Below, piece by piece: positions 48,452 to 57,771 of a DNA stretch of 64,000 bases (within the stretch, counting starts at the first letter, position 1; every line of letters begins with the position of its first letter). The stretch covers positions 2,604,001 to 2,668,000 of the forward strand of contig NW_024468912.1 of the NCBI RefSeq assembly GCF_011745365.1, in the 5' to 3' direction. Below the pieces are notes generated by a model. It worked only from the letters and a program-made list of their open reading frames with translations. It had not been told where the DNA came from and did not search any database. The DNA comes from Cryphonectria parasitica EP155 (taxonomy: Eukaryota; Ascomycota; Sordariomycetes; Diaporthales; Cryphonectriaceae). The position numbers were made by a program, and so were the translations under genes.

Positions 48452-51400
48452 ATGGGGAACTGGAAGGCACTAGGGGTGGTCCCAGACTCGGACGACGAGG
48501 CGTGGGACTCGGAAGAATCACAGCCGTTGCCAACATCGTCCAACCCACCCAACCCGCCCCAAGCCAACACACAAAGAGATGAAGTTTGGGACTTTCCCGG
48601 ATCGCCCTCACCTCCGCCCCCATCCACTCAGTGGAAGCATCTCGAGCCGCAGCCTACACAGAGAACGACCGTCGAACCACCCTCTACCGATTCAGCACGC
48701 CTCCATTATGATGCATCCCAAATATTGGGCGAGGAACAGCCTTCTGAGGTCGGAGATGCTAGAACAGGATTTTGTACGGCTCGAGATAGCCCAGATCCAC
48801 TGGCAGGCGAGCCCACGGCAGCAAGAGTCGAGACACCGCTTAGTCGGAGGGGCAACGTTTCTGCCAGTGTTGCCCGAAAGGCTGCGCCACCTGCAAGCGT
48901 ACATCCTGTGAGCGCAGGGCCTCAGTATTCACATATAGATACTCGACAGCAGGGGCCGGATGGATCTATCACAACAGCTACACTCTCCACGGGATTTGAT
49001 GTCCTCGCCGGGACACCTGTCCGAGGACATCGATCACTGAGACCCCGAAAACCGATTCAAGAACACCCGTATCTTCTGGAAAATGCACAGTACAGCCGCT
49101 CCATGAAAACACATGGTGTCAAGCCGGTTCGCATCACGATCGAAGAACAAGAGGCGGCCGCCAGACGACGACACGAGAAGGACTCTCAAGATTTTGAATA
49201 TAACGAGAGTCAGCTGGAATCCGAAGGCCAGGACGCAGAGTCTCAGAGGCACCAAGACAAAAGAAAACAGAGGAAGATCTATGATGATGTGGATGTGGAT
49301 GAACTGGCGCTATCACCCTCCCCAAAAACCTCGTCACCTCCGAGGCATCTCAGAGCCAGCAGCGAGCAAAGCCCAGGACAGCAGACGAACAACACCAGCA
49401 TGAGCGAGGACGAGAACTTCCCCGACATCAGCCAGCTTTTTGGGCGGAAAAAGGACACCCTCGTGAGGTCGTACAAGCGACAGGCGCCATCACTGCCTCC
49501 ATCGTCCAAAAAGCGACTGAGGACCAACAATGCGATCATCACACAAGAGTCTCCCTCACGAAGACATGCCGATGCTTGGGATCTCCCGTCATCCCCTCCC
49601 CCTCCTCCACCGACTTCAGCATCCCGCACTGATCACCATCGTTCGCCGACCAGGTCATCTCGTCACCAGTCGCCAGCATCAGGCCTTGCCATCCAACCTT
49701 CGTCTCCCAGCCGACAACCAATTCCTCCAATTCTTCATGAGACCATAACCGAACCCATCGACCTCACTGCTTTTGTGTCGGAGAGCGAGCAGGAGGAAGA
49801 AGATACCCCTCGACAGGAGGCTTCCAGTTCAGACAGCGATTCTGAACTGGTTCGGAGGACAATGAAGAGGATCAGAGGAGTCCTACCCGCATCCTGGCTA
49901 AGACTAGATCAGCAATCCCGCAAGGACAAAACAAAGAGTAACTTGAAGAGACAGAGTCCGTTACTGTCCCCGGATCGGCCGCGTCTAGGGCTCGCTGTGA
50001 GAAAGGCCGGAGCAACTCAGCCTGGCGCGTCTACCAAATGTTTCTTAGATGAGCTCATTGATGATTACGACCATGATAACGACGACACACAAGCAAGGGC
50101 TGAGCGATTCGGAGAGGATGATGTCCTGGACGCAATCCCGGACCACAGCGAGCTCCTACCTCTGGACGACGGCGCTTCAGTAGTGGAGGAGGACTTCGTC
50201 GATTGGATGCTGCCTGGGCAGAAACGGAAGCGCGCTTCCTCGCGCCGACCTCCTCATAAGAGAAAGAAGTCTCGGCAGAAGCTCTTTCACGGCGAGGAAC
50301 GAAAGCGGTATCGACAACAAAAAATCTCACATTCTGTACAACGCCTGGATCGTCCTTTGACTAACAGTGCCAGACGATCAGAACATAACAGCACCAACCA
50401 AGCAGTAGGCCAGGCGGACAGGGCCATCTCGCCCCCTGCACTGAGCATCGCCGACTTTGCTGGTCCCGATGCGCCAAAGTTTATCAGAGTCGCTGCTCGA
50501 GCTGCCAGTAAGCGAAGCGATATGGGAAGATCCAAACCCTCAGGCAAAAGTATCAATCTTGGAAATCGCACGGACAACGTGGACGCCCTTTCAGTCTTGA
50601 AGGCTTGGAGGATTGGAAAGATCGCACAGACAACCCCGAAAGCACCACGTCCTCCAGTGCAGCAAAAGTTGCCAATCACTAGGCAGGCTCTCAGGCCGCT
50701 GTCCGCTAATGTCAGGCGGCAGCCAAAGTCGCAAAGTGGTCTGTCTTTCATACAGCCTCAGAAGTTGACGAGACATGTCCAGACGGATAACAATTTCGCA
50801 AGCGCCGAGGAGTCAACCCCCCGTTCTGAAGTCCATTCTGTCAGATTAGTGGACTCAAAGAAGACCGTGTCGCATTCTCGGGATGATCATTTCAGGCCGG
50901 CTCAGCTCGAGGCAGATGTGTTGCACGACGAGAGTGACTTCGCCTTCACTGCCAGGAAGAAAATGCTGGATCTTTTGTTTCGCAAGAACCGGCGTGAGGT
51001 CCTGGCTCGGACCTTCCACCTACGCCGATCTCCTTCTGACAAGGGATGTGTGTCTGCTGAACCTCCTTCAGAGGCGACCAACAAGTCTGCGTTTGACTTG
51101 CTCGAGGTCAGGGTCCAGAGAGACCAGGGGAGAAAGACGAAGACCCCTCGGGCTCGCAAGCTGGTTCTCCCAAGGCGGCTGGACCTGAAAGATCCTCAAT
51201 TTCAACATGCGAATGACCCTCTTCCGTTCTTCGACGAGCCTACAGCTGCAGAAGCCCCCCAGCCTTTACACCAGGGGCAGAGCAAGGTCACCGGCTTAGG
51301 ACCTTTCGGAACACAATACACTCAGCACTTCGACATCTTCCCATTACATCAAGATACTTTCTTTCACCGTGATACTATCGTCGGAGCAGGCATTCTGAAA

Positions 51401-54400
51401 AAAGCTTTGGACTATGGGGTTTCCGATGCAGTCGGAACCACCCGGCCAGCAATATCCTTTGGGTTTTCGAATTATCGGTTCGACTGGGGATGCTGGACCG
51501 ATAAGGTGTCATCTGAGCTTGGCCTACTCTTCGACTTGCTCATCACCAACATAGAGGAGAGAAGGGGGGATGAGACTCGCTCTGGTGGGCATCAAGCTGT
51601 AAAATGTTCAGAACACATCCTCGGCTTCATCCTCGACGCCGTCAGCTTAGATGGAGAGGTAGAAGTACGATGGTTCACGGAACGGGTCTCGGAGCTGCTC
51701 CTCAGCTTCCTCCAGCAGACACGACCTTCAACACACGGACGAGGCGCGGACCGCACATTACTCCAGATCAATTCGAGATTTCTCATGTGCGCCCTGGTGG
51801 TACTTCGACTCTGCCACGGTACAGTCGAGCTCTCGAGCGGAGTGCTGCAGGCCGAAGACTTGCTGAAACAATTTGCCAAAGTAATCATCGAGCAACTCCA
51901 AGAGATCGGTCTTGCCGAGGTCCGCACGACCTATCACGATCTGCAACGTCTTTCCACTCGAGAACGCGGAATCAGAACTGAAAATGTCACTGCAGCTAGT
52001 TGGGTCATTGTCATCAAGGTTCTCGGCGCAGCTCATATGCCGCGCGCTGGATTCTGGGATTTGACGGGTTCGATCATGACTGCCAGCGTCCTTCCGACCT
52101 CCGACGCCCAGAAACTTGAGGGCTTGTGGTCCGACATGTTCACGCTCCTCCCTCTTGGCGAATTCGATGACATTGGCGTTCTGAGCAAAGGGATGCGGTC
52201 TGTGCTTCCGCTTGAGGGCTGGAGCGTGCCGCAGAAACTTTTGAAAGTAGCATTCGAGTGCTACCAGAGCGATCAAAGGCAATCCCCCAGTTTCAACGAT
52301 TACTGTCGGGCCTTGCTGGGGCGCTGTCACTACTTGATCGATCAATGGGGCTGGCACAAGTGTGTCGGTATTGTTGGTACAATTTTCGACTTCTTTGGGC
52401 ATCAGAATCTGTCACATTTGAGAAATGAGGAGGTTTACAAATCACCAAGGTTTCTGGAAGAGCTCAGTGATGGACCCTGCCTGTCAGTTGAGCCGGAAGA
52501 CCGCTGCTTCCATATATTTCTGAAGATATTGGCCGTGGCCATTCAGAATATGAGGCGGAACGGACTCTCCAACGACCTTCGCAACCTCATCACCCGATGC
52601 CTACCCAATCACAATCGACAATACTCGAAGGAGCAGACGATCCATTCCCACGACCTTGCTTCCCTACGAAATCATCACGACCTCCTCTGTACCCTTTTCT
52701 GGGCTGCTCCTCCCGAGGATCGTCGACCTGTTGATTTGATCGAGAAATTGGTTCAACCCGCCAGTTCCCACAAAGAAGCCTGCCTGATCAACCTGCGGGC
52801 ATGGAGGCAACTCGCACGATTTGTCGTTTCGTCCGGAGGATCGGTCAATGACTACAGGCCGTTCATGTCATGGCAGAACAATGTGTTTCAACAGATTCTC
52901 ACCCAATACCTCACAGCTGCTGCTGATGTTCAGGATCAGTTCATGTCCATGGCAAAGGAAGACAGGGGGCGTATCGAGCAGCAGATGCTAGATGGCATTG
53001 TTGCTGCAAATCAGGCCGCGGCGAAGGACGTCCTACATTTCAGCATTAGGGCATCTCTGGATGTCGTCAAACACTGTCCTTCCCTGACAGCAGCAACATT
53101 TTCGTTCAACGTCAACCAGCTAAACAAAGTCTTCAGTAAGCTGAGCGTGAAAGATGGAGACCTGGACTGGGGCATCGTGCGAGCCTGTGTTGAGACGATC
53201 GATGTCTTGGTCAAACAATTGGAGGACCTCTGGTACAAATTGCGGGAGTCAACAAACGATTCGGTTTCGTCACACGGCAGTCGGGAATTTGAGGACGCGG
53301 TTGAGTTCCTGGATGACAAGATCGTCCAAGGCTTCTTCGCTGCAGCCTGTCGGGCAATCAACTCGCCAGCGTGCGACATTCCCCCGCACCTTGGCTCTGC
53401 TTCCGCCATCGTCGAGAAAGCGATCATTCTGTGTGGTCGAATTACTAGTCTTTTCATTGACGGCGGCAAGAGCCAGCTACGACACTTTTTCTCTCCCGGC
53501 AAGTATGGGATCTTCCGAGCCCTCCCTGACGAGCTCGGCCTAGCAGAGAAGAGATTCATTCCTCTTTTTGTGGCTACCCTTCTCGAGAACCACGTCTTCA
53601 ACTTCTCAAGCATCAGCTGCAGTCACTTCGACATCTGGATCACGTCCCTAGTGAAACCATTTCATGCACTGCGGTATGAAAATCATCTCGCCGAGATTCT
53701 CAAGTCGATCGAAGTGGGCTACATCAGGGGAGCAATCATCAAGCCTGGAGCAGCCCCTAATTACAACTCGAATCGAGACCTCTTTGCCTGCGGTGTCGCT
53801 TATATGAGAAGGGAGCTGCGTCAAGCGGATATGGCACAGAGGAAAGCACTGCGAGCTGGGTACCAGAGGCTCTTGGAATCGGTCATGCAGCAGATGAAGT
53901 CGCATATCAGATCCGTCAAGTTGGGCTCGACCGAGCACCAGGACTACGTCAGTTTCATTCGTGAGATTGTTGGCCTCATTAAGTCACACGGTGCCGAAAT
54001 TTGCACAGTCGACCCTTTCTACTATCAATTCAGCGCCGAATACTCGCCCACCAAAGAGGATCCTCAGCTGCATACTGCAGGCATTCTTGCTTACGGCCTC
54101 AGACTGGGGGAAGGGGAGACGACGGCGGCCCCACAGCTCTTCTACTACCTCTACAACCATTTCAAATCGGCTCTGGCAAACGGCCAGCTCGATGCAGAGC
54201 GCAGGATTATCGAGAGTGGAATGAGGGACGACAACATACTCTCATTCGTCATCGGTCGCATGCTGCCTGCGATCATCCAAGCGTCTTCCTCCGCACTCGA
54301 TATATGGCCACTGCTGCGTGTCTATTCCCAGGCCCTTCTGCAAGTCCTCAACAGATGCTGTCTTCCGAGAGAGATCCCAGAAAGCTGTCTTGACGATGTT

Positions 54401-55048
54401 GTTTGTCTACTGGACGCCGTAATGGGCTGGATGCAAGATCAGGTTCGGCGAAGTGATGAAGGCACAAGCATGTCACCGGCCCAAATACACGTTCTGAACG
54501 AGGTGGTGAGACTATGCAACGCCATACGGCCGAGCTTGATCTGCTGGCTCTTGCTGCCTTCCATGATGGATACGACGCAGAGACTGGAAAGGTGTATTGA
54601 TGGGATGACTCACTTTGCTAAAAATGCTGCTTCTATTCTCAAGAATTTGCTCGCGTTACGAGGGACCGAGACGACAGTCCGCGACGTGGCTGTGCGATCA
54701 CTAGTCGCACTGGCAAAGGATGACTCGCCTCCTGCTCACATGGATCCTCACATCAACAGCTTCAAGCAGACTCTGGTGCGCGAGATGCAGGACAGTTGGA
54801 TCGTCACACCGGATCTGATCACGGTCAGAGTAGCGGTTGCCTCCTCTGCGCATACAGGGACACAGTCGATGCAAGGGGTCAAGAATGATTTGGGCCAGGG
54901 ACAAGAGGTCTTGTTGAAACTTTATGATGGTGTGAGGGCTTGGACGAGGGAGATGGACCGTGAGGAAGACACCGCCACCAGTCGAAAGCGGCGGCGAAGA
55001 AGAACCACGAGACGCTTCAAAGCAATAGTAGAAATAGACATCTTGTGA
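48452..55048 (+). CDS. MMS22: Mms22/Mus7-family DNA repair scaffold
   Basis: Mms22 (fission yeast Mus7) works with the Rtt101-Mms1 cullin ligase in replication-coupled repair of alkylation and stalled-fork damage. A single 6.6 kb exon of 2198 aa. It starts MGNWKALGVVPDSDDEAWDS; this acidic SDDE start is typical of filamentous-fungal members. Residues 1 to about 850 are disordered, rich in Ser, Pro, Arg and acidic runs, with Lys/Arg clusters that fit nuclear import. The conserved part begins near residue 949 with LGPFGTQYTQHFDIFPL followed by FFHRDTIVGAGIL, the family's hallmark. The remainder is long alpha-helical sequence to about 2150, ending in a basic RKRRRRRTTRRFK cluster. The lack of introns contrasts with its neighbours. 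The start is the first ATG of the frame in a 328-bp divergent promoter. Confidence 0.9.
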   Translation: MGNWKALGVVPDSDDEAWDSEESQPLPTSSNPPNPPQANTQRDEVWDFPGSPSPPPPSTQWKHLEPQPTQRTTVEPPSTDSARLHYDASQILGEEQPSEVGDARTGFCTARDSPDPLAGEPTAARVETPLSRRGNVSASVARKAAPPASVHPVSAGPQYSHIDTRQQGPDGSITTATLSTGFDVLAGTPVRGHRSLRPRKPIQEHPYLLENAQYSRSMKTHGVKPVRITIEEQEAAARRRHEKDSQDFEYNESQLESEGQDAESQRHQDKRKQRKIYDDVDVDELALSPSPKTSSPPRHLRASSEQSPGQQTNNTSMSEDENFPDISQLFGRKKDTLVRSYKRQAPSLPPSSKKRLRTNNAIITQESPSRRHADAWDLPSSPPPPPPTSASRTDHHRSPTRSSRHQSPASGLAIQPSSPSRQPIPPILHETITEPIDLTAFVSESEQEEEDTPRQEASSSDSDSELVRRTMKRIRGVLPASWLRLDQQSRKDKTKSNLKRQSPLLSPDRPRLGLAVRKAGATQPGASTKCFLDELIDDYDHDNDDTQARAERFGEDDVLDAIPDHSELLPLDDGASVVEEDFVDWMLPGQKRKRASSRRPPHKRKKSRQKLFHGEERKRYRQQKISHSVQRLDRPLTNSARRSEHNSTNQAVGQADRAISPPALSIADFAGPDAPKFIRVAARAASKRSDMGRSKPSGKSINLGNRTDNVDALSVLKAWRIGKIAQTTPKAPRPPVQQKLPITRQALRPLSANVRRQPKSQSGLSFIQPQKLTRHVQTDNNFASAEESTPRSEVHSVRLVDSKKTVSHSRDDHFRPAQLEADVLHDESDFAFTARKKMLDLLFRKNRREVLARTFHLRRSPSDKGCVSAEPPSEATNKSAFDLLEVRVQRDQGRKTKTPRARKLVLPRRLDLKDPQFQHANDPLPFFDEPTAAEAPQPLHQGQSKVTGLGPFGTQYTQHFDIFPLHQDTFFHRDTIVGAGILKKALDYGVSDAVGTTRPAISFGFSNYRFDWGCWTDKVSSELGLLFDLLITNIEERRGDETRSGGHQAVKCSEHILGFILDAVSLDGEVEVRWFTERVSELLLSFLQQTRPSTHGRGADRTLLQINSRFLMCALVVLRLCHGTVELSSGVLQAEDLLKQFAKVIIEQLQEIGLAEVRTTYHDLQRLSTRERGIRTENVTAASWVIVIKVLGAAHMPRAGFWDLTGSIMTASVLPTSDAQKLEGLWSDMFTLLPLGEFDDIGVLSKGMRSVLPLEGWSVPQKLLKVAFECYQSDQRQSPSFNDYCRALLGRCHYLIDQWGWHKCVGIVGTIFDFFGHQNLSHLRNEEVYKSPRFLEELSDGPCLSVEPEDRCFHIFLKILAVAIQNMRRNGLSNDLRNLITRCLPNHNRQYSKEQTIHSHDLASLRNHHDLLCTLFWAAPPEDRRPVDLIEKLVQPASSHKEACLINLRAWRQLARFVVSSGGSVNDYRPFMSWQNNVFQQILTQYLTAAADVQDQFMSMAKEDRGRIEQQMLDGIVAANQAAAKDVLHFSIRASLDVVKHCPSLTAATFSFNVNQLNKVFSKLSVKDGDLDWGIVRACVETIDVLVKQLEDLWYKLRESTNDSVSSHGSREFEDAVEFLDDKIVQGFFAAACRAINSPACDIPPHLGSASAIVEKAIILCGRITSLFIDGGKSQLRHFFSPGKYGIFRALPDELGLAEKRFIPLFVATLLENHVFNFSSISCSHFDIWITSLVKPFHALRYENHLAEILKSIEVGYIRGAIIKPGAAPNYNSNRDLFACGVAYMRRELRQADMAQRKALRAGYQRLLESVMQQMKSHIRSVKLGSTEHQDYVSFIREIVGLIKSHGAEICTVDPFYYQFSAEYSPTKEDPQLHTAGILAYGLRLGEGETTAAPQLFYYLYNHFKSALANGQLDAERRIIESGMRDDNILSFVIGRMLPAIIQASSSALDIWPLLRVYSQALLQVLNRCCLPREIPESCLDDVVCLLDAVMGWMQDQVRRSDEGTSMSPAQIHVLNEVVRLCNAIRPSLICWLLLPSMMDTTQRLERCIDGMTHFAKNAASILKNLLALRGTETTVRDVAVRSLVALAKDDSPPAHMDPHINSFKQTLVREMQDSWIVTPDLITVRVAVASSAHTGTQSMQGVKNDLGQGQEVLLKLYDGVRAWTREMDREEDTATSRKRRRRRTTRRFKAIVEIDIL

Positions 55049-55281
55049 GCTACCAAAAAGAAGAGAAGAAAGAAAAAAAATCCGTGTTCCCAATAACGGG
55101 ATCGATCTAGCTTGCATCAACAAAATACTGGTCAACATATGCATGATGGCGAAGCCTTGCACGTAAACGAACTGATTACCCTCACACAGAACGAATTGCA
55201 GTTTTTTGGCGGGTCGATGGGGGAGTGTAATAATTTTTTCTTCTTTTGTTTTCTTTTCTGAATTCTTTCGATTCTATTTGT

Positions 55282-56865
55282 TCAGACAAAGTCAGCTGCT
55301 TTACTCCAGCCATCCTCGCCAACGGCTCTAAACTCAACCCCTTCAAAATAGCCAGCATCCTGCCATGCCTTCATCGCCGGACCATCATAGGGACCTTGCA
55401 CCACACCTCCATCCCTTCCGTCGATCCATCTGTACTCCCACTTTCTCCCGGTCGATGCGGCTGCTGCAGGATCTTCTTGTTGTTCTTCGACGACTGGAGC
55501 GGGCGTGGGCTGCATCCAGCGCTCACCGGCCTCGGTCTGCCAGTCTCGTATAAGGACCTCCCTCTCGGTCTCGTAGATATCTGCATATTCCCTGCCGAGG
55601 AGCTTATCTGCCGCCTCGGTAATGGAGTTGATGGCCTCCTTGATCTTTGCCTGCTTTGGATCCTCGTGTTCCTCCTTTGTGTGGTCCAGGTCCATGCCTT
55701 CCCCCTCCTCGCCGTTCTTCTGCTGATGCTGCTGCTGCTTCTTCTTGAGCTTCCACTTGGGCACCTTCTTCTCCTTGGCCCTGCCCCTGCCCAGCCTCGC
55801 CAGCGCCTCGAGCGGCGTCTCCCCGAGCTCGAGATGCAGGATGAGCGACTTGAGCAGGTCCTCGGTCAGCAGGCTGTCCTCCTCCCGCCTCTGCCTCCGC
55901 AGCTCAGCCTCGCGCCTCTCGTGTGCCTCGGCCGCCTTCTTCATGTCCTTCTTGCTGACCCCGTCTAGCCATTTGTCATGCACGGCATCTGGGTCGACCG
56001 CCTTGCGTATGAAATTGCCAGCCTCGTCAAAGGCGCCCTCTTCCTGCTCCGCCTTCATGTTGAAGGCGTCGATCTTGGGTGCGTTCCTCTTCAGGCCGCC
56101 CATGCCGACCTCCTCGTCCACGCCCTCCTCCTGTATCGCCAGCTCCAGGTCCTCCTCGTCGTCGCTGCTGGCGTTGCCCTCGTCCAGCCGCACCGTCCCG
56201 CCGCTCCTGCTCGCCTGTTCCTGGCCCTCGATCTTGTCCGCGTCCAGGAAGCGCACCTCCTTTGCCCTCCGGCCGGCGGCACGCGACGTGGTCTTTGGGC
56301 CGGCCGGATCATTCGCATCTTCCTCGTCGGGGTCGTCCTCTGCTGCAAACATATCCTCGTCCTCGTCCTCTGCTGCCTCCTCCCCCCCAGGCCCGTCCCC
56401 ACCATCCCGCAGGCGCTTGTCGTAATTGTCCAGCTGGTCCGCGATGTCAATCTCAACGTCGGCCACGTCCAGATCGTTGTCTCGGCTACCGTCACCACCA
56501 CCACCACCACTGCCTTTCCCACGCGACTTCCTGGCCGCAGCACGATCTTTGAACGTCTCATTGTCTGAGTCGCTGTCGTACCCATCGATATTCACCGCGC
56601 CGCGTTTCGTAGCACCGGCGCCCTTGCCAATGACGTCCGCCTCCAGGACCGCATCGTTGTCTTCGTCCTCGTCCTCCGCGTCGGGCGCGAGGGCGGAGGG
56701 GTTTCGTACGTCAAACTTGACCTTCTTTGGTGCGGAGGGCCCGTCTTGTGCGTCGTCGTGGCCGGTGGAGGAAGAGGTGGTGGTCGTGGATCGCTCGCCG
56801 TGATGTGCGCGGGCGAAGGACTCGCCGGCGCGTTTGGGGCGCGCGGCCGAGAAGCGGGAGGACAT
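55282..56865 (-). CDS. LIN1: Lin1/CD2BP2-type GYF-domain protein (U5 snRNP)
   Basis: Human CD2BP2 (U5-52K) and yeast Lin1 bind Prp6 and Dib1-type U5 snRNP proteins and act in tri-snRNP assembly. A single exon of 527 aa. It starts MSSRFSAARPKRAGESFARAH; then KKVKFDVRNPSAL and a long acidic part (residues 60-270) including NIDGYDSDSDNE. A family segment KIDAFNMKAEQEEGAFDEAG lies near 280. The C-terminal GYF domain covers about 473-527: KWEYRWI, GPYDGPAMKAWQDAGYF and VEFRAVGEDGWSKAADF, with the Trp-x-Tyr-x-Trp, GP and GYF positions intact. Its end is only 233 bases from the convergent MMS22 stop, so the 3' UTRs may overlap. Confidence 0.92.
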   Translation of the reverse strand: MSSRFSAARPKRAGESFARAHHGERSTTTTSSSTGHDDAQDGPSAPKKVKFDVRNPSALAPDAEDEDEDNDAVLEADVIGKGAGATKRGAVNIDGYDSDSDNETFKDRAAARKSRGKGSGGGGGDGSRDNDLDVADVEIDIADQLDNYDKRLRDGGDGPGGEEAAEDEDEDMFAAEDDPDEEDANDPAGPKTTSRAAGRRAKEVRFLDADKIEGQEQASRSGGTVRLDEGNASSDDEEDLELAIQEEGVDEEVGMGGLKRNAPKIDAFNMKAEQEEGAFDEAGNFIRKAVDPDAVHDKWLDGVSKKDMKKAAEAHERREAELRRQRREEDSLLTEDLLKSLILHLELGETPLEALARLGRGRAKEKKVPKWKLKKKQQQHQQKNGEEGEGMDLDHTKEEHEDPKQAKIKEAINSITEAADKLLGREYADIYETEREVLIRDWQTEAGERWMQPTPAPVVEEQQEDPAAAASTGRKWEYRWIDGRDGGVVQGPYDGPAMKAWQDAGYFEGVEFRAVGEDGWSKAADFV

Positions 56866-57771
56866 GACGTGCGCGACTGTATTTTATCGCTGTCTTTCCC
56901 CTTCTTTCCGTCCCTGTTCTGTTTGTCTTGTGGTGTTGTTTTCGAGAGGACGAAGAGGAGGAGGAGGAGGAGGAGGAGGAGGGCGATGATTAACGCATGC
57001 AGAATGAGCTCGGGCGTCGTCGTGTGGAAAGTTCAAGGGTGTCGTCGCCTCTTTTGAATTTTAGGTTGGACGCGGTAGGATGCAGCACCCCCTACAGCAG
57101 GAGCTTCAGCGGCGTGAGCGGGTAGCTTATGCGGGGAGAGGAGGGGCGGGCGTCACATCCCTGGGAGCCAGCAATACGCGGGCCCTAGCCTTGGAGCACC
57201 CCAACCCCTGTCCCAGGTCATCCTTCAAAGCCTATTGTACGTACTGTAACACAGTACAACACGCCAACGTCAGCCGGGGGCCCTGAATCAGTAGTGATCA
57301 CACAGTACTTGAATCACACGGTACCGGTGCAAACAGTACTTCTGTTTTCAACCCTTTAGAACAACAGGTCTCACACATGTCCAGACCTCATGCTTCTTGA
57401 GTAGATTGACATGGTGTTTCGAAGATTGATTGTATTGACTGGTGACATTCTCAGTACAATGCAAATAAGCACGCGCTGTCCATAAGCGTCGTCGGGATAT
57501 CATCATAGCCATCTGTATTTCAGTGAAGCCTGTCGTGTCCCCGCTCTTGTGCAGACCCTCCAAACATCCTCATATAGACAGGCGTACGCCTATTATTGCC
57601 TTTTGATATTTTTTGGAGAGAGATTTTCTGCTTTGTCTTCATCTTCGTCTTCGTTTTCCCTTCTTCTGCTGTACGTTTCGTAGAATGTAATACGTGCTCT
57701 GCCCCGAATCAACCTCTGTCATAGCCTCCTCCTCCTCCACTTCCTCTCGTTTTCAACTTTTGATCATCTCC
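56866..57771. other. Region between LIN1 start and the 732-aa gene
   Basis: LIN1 leader and promoter, then the 3' flank of the next minus-strand gene. It has a GAG triplet run at 56955-56983 and several GTACTG/AGTACT motifs at 57241-57340. No gene. Confidence 0.6.
56955..56983. repeat. (GAG)n triplet microsatellite
   Basis: About nine GAG units, 90-120 bases upstream of the LIN1 start, probably in its leader or promoter. Confidence 0.9.
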
